Of a DNA stretch of 64,000 nt, positions 27,201 through 41,835 are shown in pieces. The DNA comes from Unio delphinus. Its lineage: Eukaryota > Mollusca > Bivalvia > Unionida > Unionidae. The notes under the pieces were generated by a model. It was given only the letters and a program-made list of their open reading frames with translations. It did no database searches and was not told the DNA's origin. The position numbers and the translations under genes were made by a program. The stretch spans positions 403,001-467,000 of the forward strand of contig JAQISU010000167.1 of assembly GCA_029339505.1 (NCBI GenBank), given 5' to 3'. Positions within the stretch are counted from its first letter, which is position 1, and each line of letters opens with the position of its first letter.

Positions 27201-30200
27201 TCTAATTAGAAACTTATCTCTTGACTATCACCATTATGCTGAATGCATAGCACTATTTCATAGATGTAAATCTATTGACTATCACCATTATGCTGAATGC
27301 ATAGCACTATTTCATAGATGTAAATCTATTGACTATCACCATTATGCTGAATGCATAGCACTATTTCATAGATGTAAATCTATTGACTATCACCATTATG
27401 CTGAATGCATAGCACTATTTCATAGATGTAAATCTATTGACTATCACCATTATGCTGAATGCATAGCACTATTTCATAGATGTAAATCTATTGACTATCA
27501 CCATTATGCTGAATGTATAGCACTATTTCATAGATGTAAATCTATTGACTATCACCATTATGCTAAATGCATAGCACTATTTCATAGATGTAAATCTATT
27601 GACTATCACCATTATGCTGAATGCATAGCACTATTTCATAGATGTAAATCTATTGTCACTAATCTTTTCAGCACTAACAAGATTGTTTTTAAAAGTCTCA
27701 ATAGATTTAAGTCAAGTTGAAATCTGTCACACTGGGTCAAGTCGTATTAAAATGCAGTGTGCTCAATAAAATACAATATTTTCACAGACAGAAGATAATT
27801 ATATATGGCAAGTTATAAATTAGACAAAAATTTATATATAAAACATGGTTTTACTTTCTTTCATTAATGCCTGGTTTACTTCATTATGAAGTTCAAAAAT
27901 ATGATATTTTAACAAGTGGTAAATCCTTGAGTTAAAATATATTGTATTTTATCCTTGAGTTAAAATATATTTTATTTTGTATCTTTTATTTTAACAACAT
28001 GAAATATATTTATGCTGGAAAAGAAAAATTTGTTTTTAATATACTGTATACCAGAATCAAAACTAAGATAACAAAACTCTCTTCCATAAAACCCTCAAAC
28101 CCCACCCCCTTTTCATAAATTCACCTCATACACTGATCATATAAATATCAATGATTTCAGAAAGTAGTCGGACGTTTGACATATTATATAACTATTTGTG
28201 TCTATCTTAAAATAAAGCATATCTGATTCAGTGTTTTCCTTTACGCACAGTTGTGTGTCAGGGGTGCACATTGGAGAAAATTGATGCATACATTTTGTTA
28301 CCATGCTTTTTATTTAACACAAAGAAATTACATAATGCAATCAGGATTTATTTAATATCCAATGTTTTGGATCAGGGATGGCATTGTGTATACTTTGAGT
28401 ATAGGCATAGACTGGTTTCTTACTTTGTTTGCTCCCTGCATTACACTCCTCTATAGCAGAGTGCATTGCAAGAAGTACGTGAAACAGGGAACCAGATGAC
28501 TAGCATAGGCAATGTTATGATGGAGTATCTTCCCTTAATCTCACTAACTCTCACATGATTTCCATCAAGCTCAGCAAGATGTTGTTTGAATATTTAACCT
28601 CAATGCTTGTTTCACTACAAAGTGATCTCCAGATTAAAACAGCATGCACTAAGAATCATTAGTGAAGAAAGTGAAAGATGCAGAACACAAAAGAATAACT
28701 GCAAAATGGAGAAAATAATTATTTTGACTGGAATACAGCACATCCATTAGAAATACCAGTGTGATTTCTGATCGCATGTTTGCGAAGACTTCAAAAGTGA
28801 ATAATCCTTTGATGACAGAGTTTAAGAATTTTAAAAGATCTGCCCTCATCTGTCACAGGATATCTGGAGAACTCATTATCACCCAAGACATTCATTCACA
28901 CTACAGCAATCAATAAACTTGCCAAGACAAATGTGTTATATGGATTACAAAGTCAGGGGGTCAATGCAGATTTTGTTGGTTTTTAACTTTGCTGCAATAA
29001 AAAAATTGTCTAAAAGTTCAAATGTAACTTAATAAAGAGAAGATGAAACATTAGCTTCCTTGATTTTTGGATAAATTGTGTTCTAAGATGAAGTACAATG
29101 AAACTGATGATAGTACACATTTTATGACAAGCAGTAAATTAATTGCCATTTGGTTAAAAAGATTTATTTGGCTTTTTGTAATGGCTTATATGTGATGTGT
29201 TGGTCTATTTTATTGCTTCAGAAAAAATATAAGGAGACTGTTCAAAGTATGACTTTAAAAGAAAGAAAAAATCATAAAATTATTCTTTGAACACAAAATA
29301 CATTTGTGTGCTAATTGTTTGACTTGGTTTATTTCTATGTTTAGAAAGAGAGAGAGAGAGAGTTTATGTTGTGCAAGCTGCATTATCCTATTTCAAGCTG
29401 AAAAAGTACAGGTCAGATGAAAATATACATTTTTACACCCACTATTTTTATTTGACCCCAAGTTCTGACACCAATGGTTTATTATTTGGCCTTCCATTTT
29501 ACACCCCTGGGGGATACACTGCTGATTCAACATTGCATCACAGCAGGCTTATTATGGTTTCAAGAAAGTAAGGGGACTAACTTTAGACAATTAAAATTTA
29601 TTTCCATGTCTTAAATATAATGCAGTTTCTATTTATTTGTTCTAGCTTACAAAGTGCTTAATATTTTCTTTCTTGTTGCAGCTATGACTTTTGTCGGTAC
29701 ACACAATCAAGCAATATAATATGGCATCATAGGAAATTTCATATTTTCACATAAAGAAACAAAATAGGATGGTAATTAATGAAGGTAAAACAAAATGTAT
29801 GATTCTGGGGGTGACATAAAAGTCAGGGAACCCAAAACTATCTCTCGCAATAAATAATCATCCATTAGAAAATGTCAGAGATGAAAGGCTTGCAGGTGTG
29901 TCCATAGATAATAATTTATTATGGAATGACCATATTGATAAGCTTTGTAAACCACTGTCATCCAAAATTGCCCTTCTCAGCAGAATCAAGAAATACTTAC
30001 TTATGGAAACTCGCAATCTATACTACAAGTCATATATTCTTCCAGCAATGGATTACTGTTCTAATGTATGTGGAAACTGTTCTAAATCTGAGCTTGACAG
30101 GATTTAGAAACAAGCAGCACATGTAATTTTAGATACATCTGGTGATCATCCCTCAAAAGCATTATTTATTTGGGGGCCCCGAGTGGCCGAGTGGTCTAAA

Positions 30201-30901
30201 GCGCTGTCCGTTACGGACCACTGCCATCTCACCTCTGGCTAAATATGTTCGAGTCTCAGATTCGGCTAATGTGGTTATGCTAGAAAGCTTGCCAGTAGCT
30301 TCTCGTGGGTCGGTGGTTCTTTCCGGGGGTTGTCCGGGTTCTTCCTCCACCATTAATACTGGCCGCCATGTATAGCCTATATTGTGCTGAAAAATGGCGT
30401 TAAACCATCAAAAACAAAAATAAAAGCATTATTTACAGAACTCAAATGGTTCACAATATATGACAGGATAGATTTTCACAAGGCAGTTCTTTTATATCAA
30501 TGTCTACATTGAACTGCACCAGAGTATCTTCTGGACTTATTTAAGCCTTTTTCAACACAATACCAGTTGAGATCAATATCACATGGAAATCTTTTAGTAC
30601 CAAAACCAAGAACAAAGCAATTTAGAAAGAGTTTTCAATACTCTGGTACAGTTCTGTGGAATAAGCTACATGTAAAATCAGCTGAAAAGTATTAGAGTAT
30701 TTAAGAAGAGATATCATGAGCATGCATGTGTTTCTAATGGATAATAGAAATTAGTATTTTACTTACTAAGCATGCTAGAATAAGCACTAATTATTGCTAT
30801 TTTCATACAATGTGCATTTGTTATACTCTCATTAAGAGGGCCTCAAGGGAGAATAGTCCTTGACTAATAAGTCACCCTCTATAAATTTATTATTATTATT
30901 A

Positions 30902-30956
<55 letters not shown>

Positions 30957-33900
30957 AGATATATTTTTCACACGTAAAAATGTAGGAATATATCAAATCT
31001 GACAATTGTTTTACCAATAAGTTTCTATATTTCATACATACGTAGCATATTGCTAAAAAGTTATATTCTGGGTCAAAACGGTTGTTTTGTATTTAAAAAC
31101 ATCAAGGGTTGTGCAAGATATAATATCATTATGTATGATATTTTGTAATAAAACACCACTGTATGTAACTCACCTTTTAAACATTTTTGCCATTTTTGTT
31201 TTAGGATATGATTTCTGAAGGAAAAACATGACCTTTGGTGTCTGGAGTAAAAGTATTAAAAAAATCTACGAGTTGTTTATCAGTGGGTGTTGAATATTTT
31301 TAACAAGATAAACTGTTTGGCAGAAGCTTCAATGTATTTTTTTGTTTATTTGCTCTGGGCACAAATCTGGAATAAAATTAACTGCAGTTGTTTTATCACA
31401 CTTTAAAAATGTATTTAAAAAAAATCTAAACCAATTTCTGTATAATATATTTTTTATTATAGTACAATATATTTAAATTAAACCTGTAAAGAATGGTTGA
31501 AAGAAGGAGAATGACCCATATATACATTGATACAGACATACAATTTGACCCACACATACATTGATACAGACATACAATTTGACCCACATATACATTGATA
31601 CAGACATGCAATTTGACCCACACATACAATGATACAGACACACATACATTGATACAGACATGCATACATTGATACAGACATATATACATTGATACAGACA
31701 TACATACATTGATACAGCCATACATACATTGATACAGACACACATACATTGATACAGACATATATACATTGATACAGACACACATACTTTGATACAGACA
31801 TACATACATTGATACAGACATAGATACATTGATACAGACATACATACACTGATACAGACATACATACATTGATACAGACATACATACATTGATACAGACA
31901 TATATACATTGATACAGATATACATACATTGATACAGACATACATACATTGAAACAGACACACATACATTGATACAGACATACATACATTGAAACAGACA
32001 TACATGCATTGATACAGACATAGATACATTGATACAGGCATACAATTTCTTCTTGATATGTTTATCTTCCATGAAACATAAATGTAAAACAAAAATCTAG
32101 AATGTACCAAAGAAGTTTTTCCAATGCATGTCAGAAATGGATTTCTACCATAAAATGAAATTCAGATACTCTGTCCATTTGAGACTCCTCTGCTCCCTTC
32201 ATTATGACACTAAAATATCTGCCAAATTAGAAACCAGGGGTCAATGTCAGAAGCAGCAAGAACTCATTTGTTTGCATCAAATTAATAAGAAGCAATTACA
32301 TTTTAAGAATCTTAGATTATGATGGATTAATATAAAAATGTAATTTGTATCAAATTCAAATAAAAGGAATCAAATTAAAAGAAGTTCAAACTTAGATTAT
32401 GATGGATTAATATAAAAATGTAATTTGTATCAAATTCAAATAAAAGGAATCAAATTAAAAGAAGTTCAAAGGCATGCAAAATCTTATCTACATAGAAGCA
32501 AGAGGTCATGGTTGTGTGTCAGATTAAGTAATTTAAACTCGCTATTGTTATAAATAATACAAACAAGGTAACAATTAAACTAAAATTGCCTCAAGTCATT
32601 CCCAAATGTGATCAAAGATAGTAAAGCAACAAAGCAAATGGAATACACAGTGAATCAAAGCTTTGTTTCATAAATACTTTTCATTATGGAAAAGCAAATG
32701 CCAGAGTTTGAACTGGCACTCTGAGATTTCCTCAATAACGAGCAGAAGTTTCACTAAGACTTGCACAAAAAATCACAGCATCAGCATTTAAATAACAAAA
32801 CTATTCTAAAAAATCAAGTCTCAGCATTGACAGCTCGATCATGAAACAACTGTTTCTACCTTTTGAACAAAAGAAATCTTGTTTTTTTTGTACAAAAAGT
32901 AATGATGATATACACATTTGTTGTTGGTACACAACAAAATACAAACATAAGTAAATGTGCTGAAATCTCATGAAGTTGTTTCTCACAATCTCTTATATTT
33001 TGATTGTCTTGAAAATAAAGGTAATTTAAACATAAAAGCAAACAATTTCATTAGAAAAAGTTGTTTATTTACAATGATTTTAATAACAGGTATTCAGTCA
33101 TTAAAAAGCACCACTACCCACCCCCGTTCAATGTTTTCTCAAAGTCTAGCTGGGATGTTGCTCCCTTTTTCATTTTTCAGAGGTCCCTTGATAACCTGAG
33201 CCCTGGCTGTCAATGCAGTCTTTGTATGCGAGTTATCAAGAGAGTTGTATGTGAGTTATCAAGGGAGTTGTATGTGAGTTATCAAGGGAGTTAAATATGA
33301 GTTATCAAGGGAGTTGTATGTGAGTTATCAAAGGAGTTGTATGTGAGTTATCAAAGGATAGAGTGCTGTAACGAGTCAAATACCTCTTTTTTTCTTTGCA
33401 TTTTCTTCCTCCTTGAACTCATTCCGATCATTGCCCTTGATGGACATAAACTCTTTCAGCTTGTTGTCATGGTGGATAATTCGCTGCAGTTGTTTCATCT
33501 CTGTGCCATACAGTGCCTTGTCTTTGTCACTGCGATCCTTCAAAGCCAGCATCTTAATTTGAGCTTCATCCCTGAATATTACAAACATATCATCAAGGCT
33601 AAATACATAGTGTACAAATATGCTATCAAAGATTTATTCATAGTGTACAAACATACCATCAAGGCTTAATACAAAGTGTACCAATATACTGTCAAAGATT
33701 TATAGTGTACAAATTTACCATCAAGGCTTAATACACAGTGTACAAATATACTATCATGGCTTAATACATTGTGTACAAATATGCTGTCAAGACTTAATTA
33801 AGGCTTAATACATAGTGTACAAACATACTGTCAAGGGTTAATAAATAGTGTACAAATATACTTTCAAGGCTTAATTCATAGACTAAGTGTACAAACATAC

Positions 33901-36900
33901 CATCAAGGCTTAATACATAGTATACAAACATACTGTCAAGGCTTAATAAATAGTGTACAAACCTACTTTCAAGGCTTACTACATTGTGTACAAATATACT
34001 GTCAAGGCCTAATACACTGTGTACAAACATGCTGTCATGGCTTGTACAAACCTACTGTCAAGGTTTAAAAAATAGAGTACAAATATACTGTCAAGATTTA
34101 GTACATAGTAAAGAAACCTAATGTCAAGGCCTTATACATAGTGTACAAACATGCTGTCAAGGCCTAATACATAGTGTACAAACATAATGTCAAGTTTTAA
34201 TAAATAGAGTAGAAACCATAACTAAACCTACTGTCAAGGCTTAATATATTGTGTACAAGTATACAATCAAGTTTTAACTCATAGCTCATAGTGTGTAAAC
34301 AAACCATAATGGGCAGTGGCAGATGCTCTATCTGCTCAGGAAATGGACAAACTCGCCCATACACGAGTCTCCTGCTGCCTTGCAGGTTGGCTTTGGTTAG
34401 CCAAAGGCTAAGGAAGTAAGCACTAAAAGAAAATCCGGAGTGGAGACCTAAGGCAGTTGGACAATGTACTACATCCCCTTCTGGCAACTCCTTTGTCTGG
34501 AGAGGGATGGGCTCTGCCAGACGACTTTTGCCCAAGACACACTGATAATGCTGGACAAAACTGAAGTTATCATATCAGATCGGTCGTTGCCAAGGGGTCA
34601 ACAAGGAAAGCGTCTGCCATTGTTCACCAGAACGGAGGTGACAAGTGTGATACTGGTACTTTGCAAAAAATCAGAGCAAGAGACAGCATTCCCATTGCCA
34701 CCTGGAACATTATAACTCTGGCGCAAACTGGAAAACTCCAAGAGTTGACACATGAGATGGAACACTACACATGGAACATACTGAGTCTCTGTGAAGTAAG
34801 ATGGAAAGCCCTAGGAGAACACCAAGCTGAAGATGGGCATATATTATACTATAGTGGAGAGTTGGACAAGTCCATAAATGGAGTAGGCTTCCTTGTAAAC
34901 AAATCCATCAAGGGATCTGTGCTTGAATGTCGCCTCATATCTAGCAGAATCACCTCCATTTGTACTGAAAGCATCTCCCTTTAACAATTTTCTAATTATA
35001 TGCTCTAACTACGGTACTGAGCATGATGATGAAGAAATACAGTAGTTCTACAACAAACTCCAGGGTATAATAAACATGGTAAGTTAAAAAGACATCCTCA
35101 TTATCCAAGGAGACTAGAATGCCAAAGTTGGCAAAGATGCTCTAAAAGACTGGGATGATCATTGTGGACCTTCCTGCAATGTGCTTATCAGTGAAAAAGG
35201 GAGGCGGCTGCTTGAGTTCGCAAGCTAAAACAACTTGGTACTTGACAACACCCTGGGCCAACATAAAGCTTCACGATGCTGGACTTGGCATGCACCAAAT
35301 GGAACCCATCATAACGAGATCGACTACATATTGGTTCAAAACCGGTACTGATCTAGCATCAATAGAGCAAAAACAAGAATGTTCCCAGGTGCTAATGTTT
35401 GGAGCGATCACGACCTCGTCATAATATGAACTTCCAAGTGAGGTTGAATAAAATTAACAAGTCAAAGAAAATTAAGCTCAAATTCAACCTTTAACAACTG
35501 AAAGACCCTAACATCTACAAGTCATTCCATGCCACAATTGGAGGAAAATTTGCTCACTCCTTGTGATGGATATTGATGTTAAAGTGATGACAGACACTTT
35601 CAACACAGTCATGACAACAGCTGCCAAGGACATCATTGGCCTCCATCACCAAAGAAAAAAACATGGGTTACAGAAGAGATTCTGAATCTGTGTGATGCCC
35701 GAAGAGATCTCAAAAACACCAGACACACAACAGGGGCAGTGAAGTATCGAGAAATAAATAAGAATATCAGAAAAAAATTAAAGAAAGCAAAAGGAGATTG
35801 GATTGCACAAAAGTGCACAGAAATAGAGAGCAATCTGATTAAGAATAACAGCAAAAAGGCATTCCAAATTGTGAAAGACCTAAATCAGACAGGAGCAACC
35901 AAGAGTCAGTACCATTCAAGACAAAAATGGAAAATGCCTCACAGAAGCAAGTAACATTGCAGAAAGATGGAGTATTGTAAAGAACTCTATAACCATCCGT
36001 CCACAGGAGACCCATAGGTGCTTGAAGTTCCAAACTCCACAACTGATGATGATTTTCCCATTCTCAAAGAAGAGGTGGAGTCAGCAATAAGAGCACTGAA
36101 GAATGGGAAGGCAGCTGGAGTAGACAACATCACAGCTGAACTTATTAAGAATGGTAGGGAATCAGTGATAGAGCTACTAAAAAATATCTGCAACAAGATA
36201 TGGCAGACAGGCGAATGGCCAATACAGTGGACCCAGTCACTGATTAAAATACTCTCCAAAAAAGGCAATCTCCAGCTGTACCAAAATTACAGAACCATCA
36301 GTTTGATCAGCCATGATAGTAAGGTGATAATGAAGATCATCTTGAACAGACTGAACCCACAAGTAAAAGAAATAATCACTGAAGAACTGGCAGGGTTCCG
36401 GAGTGGACGAAGCACAACAGAACAAATATTCAATCTTAGGGTTCTGTGTGAAAAGTTCTCACAACATCAGCAAGACATCTATCATGTGTTCAAATATTTC
36501 AAAAAGCCTTTTGACAGAGTGTGGCATGAGGTATTGTGGGCCACAATGAAGAAGTACAACATGGGTCAAAAGTTGACCAACACCATCACGCAGCTGTATG
36601 CCAAGGCTACCAGCGCAGTAATTGCTCGAGGTTCTGAGGGGGACTGGTTCAAGACAACAGTTGGAGTATGGCAAATCTGTCTCCTGTCACCCATGCTTTT
36701 CAACATCTACTCAGAGCGCATCATGAGCAAAGACCTGGAAAACCACTGTGATTCAGTCAGCATTGGTGGGTGTAACATCACCAACCTCCGCTTTGCAGAT
36801 GACATTGATGGGCTGGCAGGCAGTGAAGATGAGCTTGCCACCTTAGTGAAGAGCCTGGATGAAACATCTTCCAGATTTGACATGGAGATAAGTGCCGAGA

Positions 36901-37581
36901 AGACAAAGCTGATGACAAATAGTGGCAAACAAATCTCAACCAAGATTAAATTCAGAGGACAGGAACTGGAAACAGTGGGCCAATTTAAATATCTTGGTTC
37001 CATAATCACAGAAGAGGGATCAAGAGCAGAAATTTTGTCACGAGCAGTACAAACAACTGCAACTATGTCAAAGCTAAGACCCATCTCAAGAGACAAGAAT
37101 ATCTTTCTAAAAACTAAAATCAGACTATTGAGAGCACTAGTCATCTCAATCTTTCTGTATTTATGTGAGGCCTGGACCTTGACAGCAGAATTACAACGAA
37201 GAATCCAGGCACTTGAAATGAGATACTACAGAATCATCCTTGGCATCTCTTACATGGACCACACCACAAATGAAGAAGTGTGCAACACCATCAGACACAA
37301 AGTAGGCCATTATAGAGACCTCCTCACCACTGTCAAAAAAAGAAAGCTGAAATGATATGGCCATGTCACTAGAGCCAACAGTCTTCACAACAGTACTGCA
37401 GGGTAGTGTCCAAGGTGGTAGAAGGGGAGGTAGACAGAGAAAAATATGGAGTGACAACATCACAGAATGGACCAGGAAAAGTTCTGCAGAGACACAGGCA
37501 TTGGTACATGATCATGACAAGTGGAGGAACTGTGCAGATGTTCAGCAGCACAGTGCCTCAACAACCACATTAGGTCAAGAG

Positions 37582-37627
<46 letters not shown>

Positions 37628-40600
37628 GGACTTTATTTTGAGAAGGTAACTCAATTAGTTACAGAACTAATCTACCTTGAGGCCTTCTATCTGTTATGTA
37701 CAATATATACAATACATACAACATGATGTGAAGAGTCTGGCTCGACACTAAATAATTAAGGAATTTTAAATTTCAAAGTATCAAGCCTGGAACACATGCA
37801 CAGGCATCTGTAAAAACATAAACATATGAAAAACATAAATAAAACATACCATCAAGGCTTAATTCATGGTGTACAAACATACCATCAAGGCATAGCACAC
37901 ACCATGTACAAATATACAGTAACAGTGTACATACTGTCAAGGCTTAATAGATAGTGTACAAACATACAGTGGGACCCCGCTATAACACGGTAGTTGGGAG
38001 CCATAGAATCCGACCGGGATATGAACCAAACCGTGTTATAAGCAACCATGTACAATACCAACACATTTTTGGATTTAATGGGGGGGGGGGGGTTATATAA
38101 AGACGGGTGCGAAAATGCATGGCACAATTACCATTTTTGATCAATATATATTAAATGAGAAAAACATTTCCTGTGGTAACAGAAATTGCAGATATAATAT
38201 ATTACTTTATTCAGAGAACCATGCATTGGTACATACACGTGTCTAATTTATGTATACATGTATAATCTATTGCATGAAAAGAGTATCAACACCGTGTACT
38301 CACCAGCGAATCTTGTAACATACATTGAATCCATAATACAAATATTTCCATCGAAAATATCCACACACAGATGTAAAATATTCAATAATTTTGTCACAGA
38401 TCATTATGTGACTGAATTCAATGAAAAGAAAAAAACAAAAATTACGTAATGGATGTACGTAATGAATGATGAAATAGTACATGTCCATAGATTAAATAAT
38501 GGAAGCTAAAGTGTATTCTTATAATAACTACATGTACATCTCAGGATCTTTCTGTCTCTGAATTCAGTCATTGTAAATTTCAGCATAATTTCCCACCCAA
38601 GCTGCTAGTCAAAGTCCTTTGAACTTGCCGCCCAGTTATTGCGTCATGTTCTTTTGATGTACTCTAATAAATACAGCAGGCAGAACTGGCTTTATTTTAC
38701 ACTGAATTATGTCACTGTTTAACTCGGCAGTTCACTTTGATGATAAACAATGTACTTAAATTAATTGATTTATACATTCTGGTGAGAATCTTTTATCAAC
38801 CCCCGCATTGGCTGTTGCTTAGTTGTGTATGAAATTAAGAGAACATATATCGGAGATTATTTGAGCAACGATTGTATTCGGAATGCATTCAAGACAAACA
38901 CAAAGTAGACACGATGGCTTCATTACTCAGGAATCAGTAATTATAATATTGACACTTATGAGCTGTAATTTTTCAACAATAAACAAAGATCAAAGTTCTC
39001 AGTAGACCCAGCAATTGGTTCGTATTTCGACGTTTATTTTGGCACAAAACTAGAAGAAATTTGATAATACATTTTCTACACGTTCTTTTTTGCACTGTTT
39101 AGAGTAATATGAGCATGATAATTAAACCCTTAATTTTTTTTTTTTCATACGTAAATTTTTTTTTTTTTTGGTCTTTGAGAAAAATACATGTAATAAATTA
39201 CCCGAAATTTCGGGAGCCATGCCACGACCAGGTTATATCCGAATTCGGGTTATAGCGGGGCGGGTTATAGCGGGGTCCCACTGTACTGTCAAGGTCTAGT
39301 ACTTAGTGCACAAACATACTGTCATGGCTTAATTAATACATAGTGAACAAACATACTGTCATGGCTTAATTAATACATAGTGAACAAACATACTGTCATG
39401 GCTTAATTAATACATAGTGAACAAACATACTGTCATGGCTTAATTAATACATAGTGAACAAACATACTGTCATGGCTTAATTAATACATAGTGAACAAAC
39501 ATACTGTCATGGCTTAGTACATAGGGTACAAGCATACTGTCATGGCTTAATATGTAGTGTACAAACTTACCATCATGGCTTTATATGCAGTGTACAAACA
39601 TACTGGCAAGCTTAATGCGTAGTGTACAAACATATTGTCAAGGTTTAATATCTAGTGTACAAACTTAATAACAAGGTTTAATACATAGTGTACAAACATA
39701 CTGACAAGTCTTAATACACAGTAAACAAACATACTGTCAAGAATTAATGCATAGTTGTACAAACACCATCAAGGCTTCAAAAGCAGTGTACAAACATACT
39801 GTCAAGGCTTAGTACACAGTGTACAAACATACTGGCAAGCTTAATGCGTAGTGTACAAACATATTGTCAAGGTATAATATCTAGTGTACAAACTTAACAA
39901 CAAGGCTTAATGCATAGTGTACAACATGCTGTTAAGGCTTAATATATATATTGCTACAATGTCAGCAGTGTTGCAGTTTATAATGTTGTCTAGCACTGGG
40001 GCATCATGCTACAGAATATGTCTTGTCTAGTCACATTAGTCCTATCACTAACCTCTAATGCTGAGCACCAGGTGAGACAGCTGTAAGTACCATTTTTGTA
40101 AGTCTTTTGCGTGACACATCCAAAACAGATGCACTAACCAACGTTCCCTCTAAGCAAATGGTAGATGTGCACACAGTGCTCGCTGCACTGCGCAAGCATT
40201 ATGGAGACGAGCAAAATTTAATGATGGATTGAGCAAAAATTGACAATTCAGCTGTGTGGGGATTCCTGAGCAGTTGCGTGCACAGCTTAGAGGCAACACT
40301 GGCACTAACTACCAAGGCCACCGGAGAAGTACATGTGGTCTCAAATGTGCTAATGTGCCAATGGATTGGAAAGTTACAAGGTCTTAACATCCTTTTGATG
40401 TACTGCAATAACATAATCCAAATTGTCCTGTCTAGATTCACTATAATTTCAAAAGAATGCTTTAATTCAAGAATATTATTGATACCATGTCATTCTAGTG
40501 AATATTAATTTGAATCAATAAATCCACCGAAATTAAAAAATGAACAAAACAATAAGATTGATTATGCTTCAGACAATAAGGCAAAAATGAACAATCCTAA

Positions 40601-41622
40601 TGTAACCAAGATTATATACCCCGCTCATTGACCTGGGTCACAATTACTATTTTCTGGAAATACTCTGTAAGAATAATGTTGAATGTTCTGTCTAGAAGTT
40701 TCTAAGGTCAGAATAAAGACTTATCTTTAACTCAATCCAAGGTGAATGTGTTTACTATTAATAATGATCTGAATATTCAATCTATACTCGTATAGAAATA
40801 TTAGCTATGTATTAAGTTGTTTACAAAATAAAATATCACTGGTCAGGCATACAGCATAACTTTGTACAAAAGTAAAGTACAATACAAAAATACGAAACAT
40901 ATAATCATGGAGAAAATCTAACAAAAATAAAAATTAAATATATATATAACAATATGTGCATCAACATATTGGATGATATTTATCATTTGGCATCCCAACA
41001 ATGCTCACTAGATTCAAATCACACACCTCCAGACAAATGGATGACTTAACTGATTCTCCTCTCCTCCAGGCCTGCATAAAAATCCTTCAAGAACATTCCT
41101 ATTCCACATATTTACATTAGGACACTACTTGAATACAATAACTGCTTTACCATTTTGATTAAATAGTAAACATCCTCTAGGGAAATTAGTTATACTCAAC
41201 TAACTGATAACATCTTTAAATAAGGTCATTATTTTTTATACATATATAACCCATGACAGCTAGTAATCCTCACCAGTAACAGGATTAATGTGGGCATATT
41301 GTAAAATTGATATGGACAAAATACAGATGTAAAAATACAATAATTGTATAGGGTCTTTAATAAAATATAGGAATGGCATGTATGTGCTTTAACTGGAAAT
41401 TGTCTACATGCAAGCTTGCAATCATAAATATTTCAAAAATAGCCCCATGATCATAAAATATGATTGATTAATTGCTTCCACTCTATCAGTGTCAATGAAG
41501 TGTCCACAGGACCATGATATATCCTTTTTATACTGTATATACAAAATGTACCTAGCTTGATCATGTTTTACAAAAATTTCTGTTTATTATGTTCATATAT
41601 ACATGTAACTTATTATCAATGC

Positions 41623-41675
<53 letters not shown>

Positions 41676-41777
41676 GCAATTATGCACATGTACTCTGTAT
41701 GTAAATATGCATATAATAGAGGGCCACAAGGAGGGTTAGTTCCATGCAACTAACTGTGTCACCCTCTTTAAACAAAG

Positions 41778-41835
<58 letters not shown>

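Noticed and set aside
30162..30375. Short proline/glycine-rich frames and a possible tRNA gene at 30173
   Set aside because: The A and B boxes belong to a SINE with a defined target duplication; no complete tRNA cloverleaf follows.
31426..32110. Three overlapping ~200-residue cysteine-rich frames on the minus strand
   Set aside because: They are a 20-bp repeat read in all three frames; since 20 is not a multiple of three and the unit lacks stops, each frame is open and gives the same periodic peptide.
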